From positions 12,204,001 to 12,268,000 of the forward strand of contig NC_092563.1 in assembly GCF_037975245.1 (NCBI RefSeq): a stretch of 64,000 bases of DNA, read 5' to 3'. Positions 1 through 12,082 of the stretch are shown piece after piece. Source of the DNA: Apostichopus japonicus (lineage: Eukaryota > Echinodermata > Holothuroidea > Aspidochirotida > Stichopodidae). A program made the position numbers and the translations under genes. Position 1 is the stretch's first letter; each line of letters begins with the position of its first letter. The notes beneath the pieces are model-generated. The model ran no database searches and was not told the DNA's origin. It saw nothing but the letters and a program-made list of their open reading frames with translations.

Positions 1-54
1 CCGTTTAAAGTAAACTCCAAAGTATATTACCTTTTTGATTCTTTAAAAAGTTAG

Positions 55-1263
55 ATCTGCTTTCAGTTCCAAGCCTAATACTTTTTAAGAAATGATTTGA
101 TCTTTCATTTTTCAGAGTATGTAGTAATTTCTTTTATTTATAGCTTTTCCTTTTTTATTCATGTTCTCCAAGTAAGAAGGGAACTTAATAAAAATGAATA
201 TACAGTGATATTCCTTATTTCCTAGAACAGGCAAAAAACTGGAGTCTTGGAAAAGGAGCAAAAAAATACTTGGAAAATAGTGGCTGTGAGGCAAATTGTT
301 ATATCAATCTTGCTGGCTTGCTTACAACAGTTTTAATTCATGTTATATTGATGATAGCAATGGCTTCAGGAAAGTAGGTTATCAGTTACCAGATAACTAT
401 AATAAACCAATATGTATGTTGCTATGTATTTGCCATTAAGATGCACTGTGGGTTCTTATCCCTATGGCAATACAATAAACACCTGCCTGCAAATTTCGCA
501 TGACTTTTTATTCTGCTGAGGTAAAAAGTTGGAACATTCCTACACCATTGTGTCAATTTATTTACACAATGTAGCTTATTTTGCATAAATTACTGATATT
601 ATCTGTTAGCCTCAGGCCAACACCTATCTCCAACAAGCTTGTTTTTCAATTGCCTAGCTTATTTTCATATGCCACAGGTGAAAAGTGAATTATCACTGAT
701 TTGGTATCAATCAGATTTCCGACAAAAGAGGGCATTTGAAGAAAGAAAAAACATGAAACTTGAAAGAAAGTAGGACAGGTGGCGTTACTACATTCCATGT
801 ATGAGACGTTATTGCTACACTTAACATTTTAAAGGGGTAATATTTTAAACCATCTGCCATGCATTGAATAAGTTCAAGGGTCATTTTATGGCCAATTGAG
901 AGCAGAGTTCTATTGTGTGAGCAGTTGCCAGTATCATGCATTGTGAAATTTATAATTTTATGAAGGTTATTTGTTATAAAATGACCCGAAAGTGCCGTCA
1001 ACATGCATTCTGTTAAAAGTTTCTAAAGGTTATTACTATTTGGATTCTATATAAACTTAAAATCTGCTTTCAGTTCTAAGCCTAAAGGTTATGAGGAAAT
1101 TATTTTTATTTTTACGAGTACAATCTTCACTGTTACAGAATACGTACAGTAGTAGTCGATTGCTTTTTTTAATAGATTGTTTTTTTTTTTTTCATGTTCT
1201 CCTTTCATAAGTAAATAAGGAAGCATAATTATATGCATATGCATTGACATTCCTAATTTCCTA
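55..1263. repeat. Direct duplication of about 200 bp (copies near 55-226 and 1063-1263)
   Basis: Two diverged copies lie about 1 kb apart in the same orientation. Both begin near a TCTGCTTTCAGTTC word followed by AAGCCTAA, pass a T-rich stretch with TTCATGTTCTCC, and end with a CCTA(T/A)TTTCCTAG-like block. The sequence between and after them (to about 2130) is AT-rich and shows no convincing coding exon. The copies could be fragments of a dispersed repeat; I do not recognise the family. Confidence 0.6.
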
Positions 1264-2169
1264 GTAGCGGATTTTAATAAAATGGGCAATAAACACGAGT
1301 GAGTCACCTTGGAAAATCAGTATTGCAGGAAAAATGTCCAAAGATTACAGGAAAATATTGACCAAAATGTTTTGTTGATGACCTTTATACCTCTGTTCAG
1401 AAACTGTCCTATTACTCTGCTGTTGTTAGGATATCTGGCTGTAATAATGTACCTGAGCCACCCAGCATAACCCAAGCAGGTTTAACTTTGTTTGTATTGA
1501 TAAGATAAAACCATGAAATTACCACAAGTGTGTCATAACATGTACCACACCATTTAAGTGGTACAAGGATTCATATTGCATACATATTTGAACTGTAGAT
1601 TCTAATCTATAATGCAACATGTTATTGTACCAATTAGGCTGCAAATTTTTGTAAGTTACATTAAGATGTTGTTTGGGCATTGAAGAATCAAATCGAGCAC
1701 AACTCAATTCCATTTTTTTTAATCCTCCAATTTGCATGGCAGGATGATCATTTTATTCATTCAATAAAATTACTACTTATAAAAAAAAAAAATGGAAAAA
1801 TGCATGTCATTGACATTTGGGTAAAATTTAAGTACATTTTTACCAACTTTGCTCCTATGTTCTTTGCATTGGTGTATTATGGTATATCATATGTTTTTGA
1901 GTTTTAAATTGAATTTCAAAGGTTAACACTTTATCTACTCATAATAGCTTTAATAATACATTTTCCCCCCAATATTTAAATGAAATGATATGTAATATGC
2001 ATCAGATGTGTTGTTTGCATCCTTCCCTTTCTTTAGTTGAACTATATAGCAAAATATATGTATTCTATTCATGGATATTCATATGGTGATATAATATAAT
2101 TAAGAAAACATCGTCCTTTCTTTTTCTTTTCTTTTTGGTTTCGATGATAATCATAACCTTTGCATTCAT

Positions 2170-2420
2170 GCGTGTGTGTGTGTGTGTGTGTGAGTGCGTT
2201 TGTGATGCCCAACTTGTAAACACGATATCTCATGAAGGGAAGGTCAGACCAATTTCATATTTAGTGTGTAGAAGTACCACATTGAGTACAAGGAGCCTAT
2301 TGTTTTGGTGGAGGTCAAAGGTCATTTGGGGTCACCAGTGGTCAAATTGTAAAGTACCACATTGAGTTAAAGAAGCCTATTGTTTTTGGTGAAGGTCATT
2401 TGGGGTCATCAGAGGTTAAA
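2170..2420 (+). repeat. GT microsatellite and two-copy repeat with AGGTCAAAGGTCA
   Basis: A short (GT)n run near 2171-2191 is followed by two copies of a block of about 80 bp starting GTACCACATTGAGT (near 2273 and 2354). The first copy contains AGGTCAAAGGTCA, two direct AGGTCA half-sites spaced by one base; the second has lost half of it. The same direct-repeat word recurs in other repeats at about 28.4-28.5 and 62.16 kb. It is probably transposon-derived. Nothing else is recognisable from 2440 to 3600. Confidence 0.55.
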
Positions 2421-3619
2421 TCGTGAAACCCTTGTTAACATGTACACCCTCATCATACATTATATCAGATTCATGAAGAAAACTGCTGTTACATCATCAA
2501 AACTACAATGCATTTTGCATTCTGGTTTAGCTTCTGCTATCTTCCTGCTTTGAAGGATGACTTTCGGCATTATTTGTAGTGTTCATATGTCATCGTGAAA
2601 CATTTCTAAAAAGAGAGGGATGTGGGGGTGGGGGTATTTGAGAGCTATTATAGCTTTTCTATAGCTGTTCCAGTTGTATCCTGATTGCCTGGAATTTTCT
2701 TTTTAAGTTGAGTAATTGATAGACAAATCCCCCTCCCCACCCACAAATCACCTTCCAAAATGAAAGCAGACACTAACAAGAGTGTACACTGAACATCTGT
2801 ATGAGTTTTCCTTCTTTCTTAAAACTTTAATTTGCCAATTTACCTGAAAGATGTGTAATATACAGAATATATGGTACACCCTGATCAAAAGTTTCAAGAT
2901 TGAGCTCATAAGTGAGCAGAATGCAAAATGAACCAACAATGAAGTACTCTAGCATTTCCTGGTCTTAAAATATACTCACAGAGACATCATAAACGGAGGT
3001 GTGTTGCAGGTGTGCTACAGTGTACAGCCAATTAATCCATAAAGATGGAGATCAATTCTTTAAAGTAATTGTTGGAGTCGATTTTGTTCATGCCATCCTA
3101 TCATATAATCCATAACAGCACAGACTGGACATGCCTTTATTTCAATTATAAAAGTGAAATTTTGAAATTTCCAATTATGTTGTCATATATGATTGTCACT
3201 AAATATGAACAAAAGTGTCTGGGTGACAACAGATCAAACTAAAATTTGAGAACAGTTTGGTTAAACAAATTCTTTAGTATGTTTTAGTCTCATTTAATTA
3301 GTTATATTTGGGTTCAATTATTAAGTAGTACTTGGTATATTTGGTGAATTTATCAACCAATTGTAAAAAAAGGGTTTAATTTCACAAAGATTAGAGTGAA
3401 GTGATTGTGCTTAAGCATTACAAACTTATACATTTGATAGAACTGACAGGGTTAAAGGATGACAAAATTAATTTTAATATGATGTAGACTGTTAACAAAA
3501 TACACAGCTATCAGTCAGAATGGCATTCCTATAACACTGTTAAGTTTTAGGAAATGACCAGGATTTTTACTAGATTTTTAACCAGCTGAGGTACATCCCC
3601 TTACACAAATTTCTAGTAC

Positions 3620-4140
3620 CCTTTACATGCATGTATATTTCTTGAGCATGTTTTTTGCGCGGGGATTGAAACAATACATGTATGAAAATGCCATCCTTAC
3701 ATGCACTATGCCATGCGTGAAGCATGTATTTGAAAAAATACATGCATGTAAATGAGCTACATTACATGCTCCAGCAAGTACATGCCTAAAGCATGTATTA
3801 CTCAATGTTTCATACATGTACATGCTTAAAGCATGTTTTTTGCGCGGGGTTTGAAACAATACATGTATGAAAATGCCCTCACATGCACTATGGCATGCGT
3901 GAAGCATGTATTTGAAATGTTTCATACATGTACATGCTTAAAGCATGTTTTTTGCGTCGGATTTGAAACAATTCATGCTTGAAGCATGTTTTTCAATCCA
4001 TTGCATGCACTAATGCAAAGGAAATCTACATGCATGTATTCCATGGAGATACATGCATGAAAGTATTCCATGAATGCATGCATGAGGAAATGTTTTTAAA
4101 CATTATAGTTTTGGTTGCTTTGTGTGACAAATACATGCTG
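3620..4140. repeat. ATGCAT-rich repeat island 1
   Basis: About 500 bp are saturated with ACATGCATG, CATGTATTTGAAA and AAGCATGTTTTTTGCG words, many of them palindromic. Longer units (the GAAGCATG...TTTGAAACAAT block) recur near 3640, 3830 and 3935. The short minus-strand reading frame through it (3623-3925) is a by-product of the repeat. A second island with the same vocabulary lies at 46785-47165. Family unknown; it could be a subterminal array of a transposon. Confidence 0.65.
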
Positions 4141-4149
4141 TACACATGT

Positions 4150-5460
4150 TTTTAAATTCTGATGTAATGACACACTTTTAGACACAAATATTAAATGTTA
4201 CATTGAAAGTTAATTTATTGAAATACTAATTACATGGCTGTATATGGATGACAACTGATTTGTGTGTTAATATTATCGGTATTAATATTGCTGATGAGTA
4301 TAAAATCAGTGAAAATCCAAGGATTGAATTGTGACAAGTTTTTGGCATTATCTGCAGCAAGATTGCAAATTTATGCATAAAATAAGTCTCGCAAATGAGG
4401 CAATGCTTAGAAATAAGGTTACTATCGATAAAAAACTGGTTAAGAATAGACTACTTACAAGAAATGTGAAGAATAGACTTGTTAAGAAACGGTGAGGATG
4501 AAATGCAAAATCTGGACTGAAAGCACCGAACATGGAAAATCGAAGTTTTATTTATGTTGATAACATATACTAACAAGTGTAGTGAGAAAGGCAAATTTGA
4601 GTTATCCTGTCAAGCTACAAAAAGTATATGCAAACTGAAAAATAAGGAATTGGTCACATGTAGATAATGAACGGTAGATTAATTATGAAATGGAATATGG
4701 CTGATAAAAAATATAATGCAGGTGAGCTAAGAAAGAAAGCACCTTAAATGCAATTATACAAGTGTAATAAAAATGGTATATCAAACATTACATATGCCCA
4801 TGGGGCACCCTTAATTGTGACTACATTTTCCTCACTATGGATGTGTAGTGTTATAGTATTATAGTATAGTATACAAGTATACTGTTGTAAAGGTAGTAAT
4901 GAATGAATCATGTTGAAAGGTAAGATCTGGATACTCAAAACAGCGATCAAGTCATAAAATTTTGCAACGTTTAGCCAATTAAAGAATGGATTGGAAGCTT
5001 ACAGAATGTTGCATCACAGAATGGCCACTCTGTATGCTATAAGGCACATATATAGAATATATATTTGTCATTAAATTAAGGCAAAAAGAAAACATGAGCA
5101 ACATTAGTATAGTTAAGCTACACCAAAAATATGTGAACATTCTAAATGCATTAAATTTGGCATAATACATAAAACAAATTACTAACTTGGTCCATTGCTG
5201 AATTCTATTCCTATAGGCTTGGTAATTTGTGGAGCCGAATAGCAAATTAAGAACAGAGTAGAAAACTTTCTAGCAGGTACCTATAAGCCAAACACTAGCT
5301 TTTCAAGATTTTTACAGCACATGCAACTCATCAATTTCTGTAAACTTCTCCCAGGGCAAATAGGGAATATCTACTTCACATAACTCACATACAAACAAAG
5401 TTCATATTAATTAAACTCTACATTTACACTTGCAAAGATATCGGCATATCAAGATTAAGG
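4150..5460. other. AT-rich non-coding DNA, nothing recognised
   Basis: Only short reading frames without splice-consistent neighbours or recognisable domains are present. No repeat structure stands out by eye. Confidence 0.4.
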
Positions 5461-5479
5461 CATATTTTGTCAATATCCA

Positions 5480-6015
5480 TATGACTCAAAACAAAAGGGA
5501 GCATACATTTCCCCAAGCCTAGCATGCAGTATCACGGGAAAAAAACACGCGTTTAAATCGCCGTTTTCGGTCTGTAATTGCGACGTAAATTCCGAGTTCC
5601 AGCCTGTTTCCGTTACGTTTCCACTCCTGAAACTAGTGATTAAGGTAAGCTTACGACCCAACTTAAACGCGTGAGTTTTCCGCGTTCGCGATGACTTATT
5701 TACCGAGTACGCGGTGACCGTAAACGCCAAGTGTCATCCAAATACGGTGAAGCTCACTTAATCGTGCGGTTTCAGGGAAGGGTAATCTTTACGTTTCCGG
5801 TCACAATTACAACAGATTCGCTACCTTAAACATGACCGTTAATCTGGAGTTTACGTTTGAATCCAGCAGTAAACTTTTCGCATTGATCATCGTAAACGCC
5901 ATGATTACACCAATATATACGGAGAAACGTGGTCATCGTAAACACATTACTTACGAACAATACAGGGGCTGGGCTTATTCGCCACGTTTAGGGAGTCTTA
6001 ATCGGGTTGATTAGG
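5480..6015. repeat. CGTAAAC-rich island 1
   Basis: This is a sharp compositional island relative to AT-rich flanks. It carries many degenerate CGTAAACG, GTAATC, CGTAAATTCCG and TTTACG words in both orientations. Short frames inside it (5470-5730 minus, 5832-6014 plus) look like by-products of the repeat words. It shares vocabulary with the larger island at 21730-22740. I infer a subterminal or internal array of a transposon; no terminal inverted repeat was found. Confidence 0.6.
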
Positions 6016-6019
6016 CTGA

Positions 6020-8100
6020 GAAATACACGGACCACCTCTATCAAATATTACATTTGATTTAAAGAAAATTAAAAATAATAAACATAAAATCACACTCGTT
6101 TGATTTTCCACTTTTTTATTTATATATTTGCACCTCATATCGCATCGTAAACGTTTATTTGTTATTTTTACACTTATACAAAAATTATGTAAATTAACGA
6201 AATACCACTTCTAATGTGTAAATACATCTATAATGCAACTCATTATTGCTTTACATCATAGTGTTGAATATTCAGCTTTTTGAATACAAAGTTTAAACCT
6301 CGAGAAGCCATTTTCCTTTTCAAATTTCAAAACATGCATTATTGTCCGGAGAATGTTTTTTGATGCCCAAATATTACTCTACTTACATTGTGGCAATTAT
6401 ATACACATGCAACGATTTTAATGCCAGGTGAAAGAAGGAAAAAAAAACAAGTAAATATGGAATGTTTCTATTTTTAGTTACTAGTTTGCAAATCAAAACC
6501 TCTGAAAACCAGCTACCCACTTGAAGTAACTTCACATATCAGCAGTTAAATTGAACCAAACAAATTTATGTTTAAAATTCGGTGTGTTTATCCTGAGATG
6601 ATATAAACGCTTAGGCACTCCTTCCATGATGGTTATCGGCCCCTCGACCCCCCCCCCCCCCTCCACCCAGGCCCGGAAACGGTACCAGCCTCTTTTATGT
6701 GGAACGAACTTGGCACAGAACACCACTTCCTGCCTCATTTCGTAGCACGCTTAATATTTTGTTGCTGCTTTAAATTTTATTGTAATTAACATATATTTTG
6801 ATATAAAATGCAATGATAGCCCAAACAAGATCTCTAAATTTTTTACCCTGAAAGTCTGGAATTAACCATGCATGAATAATGAAAGACAAACGTACAAGTA
6901 CAACAACATTTCGACGACAAGTTATTAGGCCTATGCTCTATAGCTATGTCTTATTTTAAAATATGATTTACTAAATGATTCATTAACAATTAATAGAATC
7001 ATGCTTTTTTCTTGGCTTTTGTTAAATATTTTAAGGATAACTTTATCCTTAACTTTTAATCCCTTGATGGAATATATAAGCTGTGAAGGGAAATTTAAAA
7101 AAAAGGCTTCCATTAAAGCAAAAGACTAACAAGAAAATAATAATTAATCTGACATCTATTATTATGGGCATATTCTTTCTTCCTTGTTGCATTTATCTCA
7201 GGCATGATTTCGTTTTAAAGGTATATCATGTAATTACACCAAATGTTAAATTAGAGAAAGCTCTTCTTTATTATACAAAATCGTCAACTGCAACTTGTTT
7301 GTATCCGAAACAACGGCGTTTGCTGTTTGTTCCTGGTGCCTCATTAATCAACAAATGCTCAGGACAGGATTATCCACGTGCAACAGGGGCACGAGTTTAA
7401 ACGTTGGGTAAAAAATTCAAAGAAATATTTTTATAACGTTACATTATTCTACGTTGTATACAGTACAAAAAGTTCAAAGAAGTCAAACGAAATGGACTTC
7501 GATATGCAGTCTTTACGCTGTTGATCAATGACTGTTTTTATGTGATGTTTTAATGTACGTATCATAACCACCGTGGGCAAATAGATGTCTTTTGTGAGCT
7601 ATACATCCGGCGTTATCCGGTACCAATGTATCTCTATGGGAGCTCCAATATAAACTGTTTGCCACGGGCCTCCCACAAGCTTAATCCGGCACATCAAACA
7701 ATGACCATTTTCACCATTTGGAGGGGGTCATACCTTCATTGTTATTCTTCAGCCTAATTAACAGCCCAAGTTGGGGCGTCAGTCGGTACGCATTTTAAAG
7801 ATACGTCTCCTTTCCTAACGGTGGGTATCCTTTTTTCTGGACTTTTCGCTAAGGAGAACGTCCTTATAGAATGAGTCCAGCCTCATTTTGTTCAGTCTTT
7901 CCGACTCCGACTTCCAACTCCTGCACTACGGTACCCTAGCTCGTTCGCTCTCCATGTCAGATTCCTCGGATGACATATACTCAGTTGACATCACTGTACA
8001 GTCTGTCTTTTCTCTCCTCTGACCAGTCTATGTTCTTCATTGCGCTCAATCTACACTGAAGTTTCTGTAAACAAAGACACAAGAATAAGTATGAATTAGA
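6020..8100. other. Non-coding DNA with a C-tract, nothing recognised
   Basis: The region is AT-rich with no supported gene. A poly-C run at about 6649-6662 interrupts a short minus-strand frame (6532-6738) that looks mildly protein-like but has no supporting neighbours. The plus-strand frame 7083-7400 has no recognisable domain. Confidence 0.35.
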
Positions 8101-8497
8101 CATATATAAAGATCAGTTGGCATATAGTTTACTTTTGTCGAAAAATATACTAGCTCCAACTGTCAATATCTCCAGCCCCCCCCCCCCAGTGAAAAATGTG
8201 GAGGCGCGGAAGTATCATCCCGCCCCACCCCCCCCCCCCCGGCTTCGCAAGTCAGAAAAACCCCTTTTTCATTTCCAAATGAGAAAAAAAATCTCATTTG
8301 GAGCACCAAATTGCATCTAAGGCCAGGTGAAAATACAAAATTAAGTTTACAAAATGGGGTGGGTGTTGAAGTGTGCTTTATTGCACCATATTGCATCTGA
8401 GGCCACCTGGAAATGCAAAAACTCCCCTTAGACCCCTCCCCCGGGCCGGCCATCAGTCTTCAATCCCCCTACTCAAATGTACCTTCCTACGCCACTG
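8100..8497 (-). mobile_element. hAT-like element fragment, one end visible
   Basis: The segment ends at 8497 with CCTACGCCACTG, the reverse complement of CAGTGGCGTAGG, an end of the type found in the hAT nest at 55.8-59.5 kb. Inside are two homopolymer C tracts (near 8177 and 8229), two copies of an ATTGCATCT(A/G)AGGCCA block (8310 and 8391) and a TAGACCCCTCCCCC word also seen near 59097. No matching left end or target duplication was found, so it is treated as truncated. Confidence 0.45.
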
Positions 8498-8499
8498 TA

Positions 8500-11360
8500 T
8501 GTTTCAACGGTTTACAAAGCAGATTTGTTTATGGGTTGGGGGAGGTAGGGGGTACGTGGCCGGGTGACGTTCACCATCACAAGGTTAGAACGTGAATGTA
8601 TCAATAACAGTATACCCTGGCAAATTGTGCATGAAACATTTTACAGATATCTAAAAAGAGATTATTATATTATTTCTCTCACTGTCATATTTTAACTCTT
8701 TTAATTTATCGTTTTTAAAGGAGCGAATGCCTGTACAGGTCTAGGGTTTATATAACGGTGACTTTTAGTGATTGAAAAATTACATTAATAAGTCTTGGCC
8801 TAGTGTTACGTACCGAACAATCCAGTAGCACAGAGAACTTCGTTTTCGGTTTTTTTCGAAAGCAGTTGTTCCTTCTCAGCCAGTAGTGCTCGAAGTGCCT
8901 TTAATTCTTCCTTCAAATGTTTGCACCTAGCTTTCTGTCACAACATGTGCATACTGCCGCGGTAGTTCCAACTGTCGCTGCTTCTAAATGTTTTTTTTTC
9001 TTTTCCAATACACGTATGACATTTTCCTGCGGAACATCATTAAAAACCAGCGACGGATCGAATTGAAAGTGTACTTTTATAAACTGGCAACCTTGCTTCC
9101 AAGGAGCTTCTGCAATAAACCATGGAAGCCGGAATCGTCCATTTTGAATGCTCTTTGCAATGTAGAACTCGATTGAGGATCAAGTGCGGTGTGAATCAAA
9201 CCAACGTGTTGCTACTTGTGATACCGCCTTTTACTGATTTCAAATTGCCCGCTTTCTAGTAAGCCCAGGCTGTGACGTAATTAACTGTACTGAATACGTT
9301 ATTGTTACTAACCAACTGGAGTAGCCAACCAGTGACAGACAGTAAACTTTATCATTGTGATGTGACCGGAAATTTCACTTGCTTATCTGGAAATGGTATT
9401 TATAGTAAGTGAGCAGTATACTTTTCTGTTTCGTACATATATTGCGGTGGGTATTTGTGCGTTTCATCGCTTTACGTGCATGATATAGGCCTTGAATATA
9501 TATACTTCTTCGAATATCACTTGACGGCATATTGAGAGAAATCGGCAGAGCAAAAAACGGACTGTGAAATCTATCTCGACTAATCTATGAAAAAGGATAT
9601 GGACAATGGGAATCGTAAGAGGAGCATTTAAAACGGGGGAGGGGAGGGGAGGGGGAGGGGCAGGGGGGCATGTGGTAGGAGGTTGAAGGTTGGAAAAAGT
9701 TTCGCACAAAATTTAAGCAAAAATTACTTAAATCTCAAATATGGATTTGCGCCGCTATGACCGACAAAGTTTAGCCGAGGTTTTTGAAGCCTGACACTGA
9801 GTACCGATTGTTCGATATCCCAGTTCCGAGGCTTGTGCCCCCCCCCCCCACCCACCCACCCTGTCCCCGTTTTGAAATAAATGCCCTAAATAGCTATTCT
9901 GGACCCGACCATTTCTAAAGCCGCAAAAACGGCATCACCAAAGAACCGGCTAATTATATTTTAATTTCTATCTCAGGACTAAACTCGGAGGGGGTACATA
10001 TTGTTGGATAGAAGGAGACATCCACAAATATCCACAATATGACTCATTTGTAATATTAGATGAATTCCATGACCATTCTGGATCAGTTTAGGGGCAAATG
10101 TTGTATCCATGAGATGTCAATGTGTTACTCGATCACCTAACTTTCCAATTAAAATTAACGGATTACATTCTATAACAAAGGCATATGCAATTACACAGGT
10201 TCATAATAAAATTAAGAACGATTCTTTGCATTAACAGTTAAGTTTACCACATATTGGGGAACCTGACGAGGGGGGGGGGGCGAGTGGGTGGGGTGCACCA
10301 CATGGTTTTATTGGGCCCCCAATGTAGCGTTAAAGGAGGTCTAATTAAAGTACCCTAATTATTGTAAATGCTCATTTAAACGTCGCGGGTTCTCGGAAGC
10401 CAAAGGGAAAACTCGAATGGATTTCAAGTGACAAAAATTGTGCGATGCTATGTACTCAGTGTGAATCCTCCAAGCCATAGTTTTTTTGTTTTTTTTTGTC
10501 TTGTCTTCGAAAAGTCTTCCACGCAAAGCGATTCTTTTCACATATCAGTTCATGGAAACTGCAATTATTATATTATCATTATGTTCTACTAGTCCATAAA
10601 TTTGTTAGTACAATCATGGAGGTAAAAACCTCTATCATACAATGGTACAATGTCCTTTCTACGCTTCTGTAGCTCCGTAGTTAGCGTCCAACATTGATAT
10701 TTCCGAATTCTACGGTCCAGCAACAATAGGCAGCTAAATTCAAATCTGTACGGAAGCCGTGAACTGCCGCTTCTAAAACTTGTTGACGATCTCGTGAACT
10801 TATGTTAAAGTCGGAGGAAACTGAATATAGCAGTTTGTCGATCATTTAACCATGCTTTGACTCAGTGATCATATAGAAGCTGGAATCTTACAATAAACAA
10901 TTAAACAATGTGAAGCGTGTCACAGTGACAATAGCATTTGATATTTACATGTTATTCAGTATATCACGCCTTTTTGACAGTAATCACAAACACATTCTTG
11001 CTATATTTTTCAGAGACCCACGAGTTATCATTTTAAAAGGTTTGAAATTCTGACACTCTTCAAAATGCGGCAGTATTTAATTTTTAATTTTATTCAGTTC
11101 CATATCAACAGCGTAATGATATAGCTACATACCATTTTTGACATTCAACATATTAAATATCACTTGTGTATTTAACGTTACTTGGTCGAGATGTAGTTTG
11201 CAATAATTTTCAGGAAAATTCGTTTCATATATATAACTATTGGAGAATAAAACCATTACCTTGATCCGGCACATGCATATGGATTTCGCTGTGTGTACTA
11301 CGTATTGTAATGTAGGCGCTCTATTTTTGCCTTTATACGGCACTTATGTATGTTTATTTA

Positions 11361-11365
<5 letters not shown>
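8500..11365. other. Non-coding DNA with G/C homopolymer tracts, nothing recognised
   Basis: No convincing exon is seen. C or G runs occur near 9840 and 10271, and a GGGGAGGGGAGGGG tract near 9640. A small hairpin, GGAGGT...ACCTC, lies near 10619. Otherwise the sequence is unremarkable and AT-rich. Confidence 0.35.

Positions 11366-11367
<2 letters not shown>

Positions 11368-11450
<83 letters not shown>
11368..11450. repeat. (TA)n microsatellite
   Basis: An uninterrupted TA dinucleotide run of about 80 bp. It forms the apparent tail of the neighbouring tRNA-like SINE. The Tyr-Ile reading frames across it are artefacts. Confidence 0.9.
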
Positions 11451-11454
<4 letters not shown>

Positions 11455-11580
11455 ATCGTAATGAGTTTGTAAATCAAGAACATGTAGTGAAACAAACTTT
11501 CAGCCTCCGCCAGGATTCGAGCCACGGGCCTCCCGCTCTGTACGCGGACACCCTAACCACTAGGCTATATGGACGCTGAT
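11368..11580 (-). mobile_element. tRNA-derived SINE with (TA)n tail
   Basis: Reading the minus strand from about 11577, the sequence looks like a tRNA. It has an A-box-like TAGCCTAGTGG, a candidate anticodon stem CCGC/GCGG around a 7-base loop and a B-box-like GGCTCGAATCC. About 60 bp of unrelated sequence follows, then a long (TA)n run at about 11368-11450. This is the expected layout of a tRNA-derived SINE with a simple-repeat tail. The T-arm pairing is imperfect, so a functional tRNA is unlikely. A second B-box-like GGTTTCGAACC lies just upstream on the same strand near 11600. Confidence 0.6.
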
Positions 11581-11710
11581 TGTATGTCCAGAGGTTCGAA
11601 ACCGGTAAGGAAGGTCTATATGTTTGGGACTTGCTATTCTGTTTATTTAAGACTTGCATGTGTCTCAAGCATGAATGTATTACGGTACCCTCACACACTG
11701 AAAAAATAAA

Positions 11711-11960
11711 CTAGTCAATATTGCCACGGACTAACGTTAAATTAGTTTGTAACGTTAGTCAATGCACACGAACTAGCAAAAATCTTCGTTTCATCGCTGC
11801 TTCTTAGTCAGTTTACACTGACTAAGAAAAATATAATCGCAGCTTAGTCGGTGGCGACGGACTAAGGTATTTTAACCCATGGACTAAGAACGATACGGAC
11901 ACCCGATTTACGCCATAATCGTAGCTTAGTCGGTGTCGACGGACTAATGTATTTTAACCC
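11711..11960. repeat. Left subterminal repeat array of element A
   Basis: Multiple copies of GGACTAA, GACTAAGAA and TTAGTCGGTG occur in both orientations just inside the left end. Such subterminal arrays are transposase-binding regions in CACTA-type elements; that role is inferred here. Confidence 0.7.
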
Positions 11961-12082
11961 AATTCGATTCACTTCAATTTGGAAACCGAGAGGCAACGGC
12001 AGCTTGCTGGACTTGGCATAGTTTCATACGATCACTCTAAGCAACTTTCAACCGTAAATCACCCAAGAAGGTCTTTAGAAGA

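Noticed and set aside
3623-3925. 100-residue His/Cys/Met-rich frame
   Set aside because: A by-product of ACATGCATG repeat words; a similar set of frames appears on both strands at 46.8-47.2 kb.
6532-6738. Short minus-strand frame reading KRGWYRFRAWVEG
   Set aside because: It looks mildly protein-like, but a poly-C tract splits it, no splice partners were found and I could not assign a family.
11500-11577. Functional tRNA gene on the minus strand
   Set aside because: The T-arm does not pair well, the candidate anticodon is unusual, and a SINE body and tail follow, so it is called a SINE.
11240-11579. Tyr-Ile repeat proteins
   Set aside because: They are translations of the (TA)n microsatellite; the same applies to 21194-21439.
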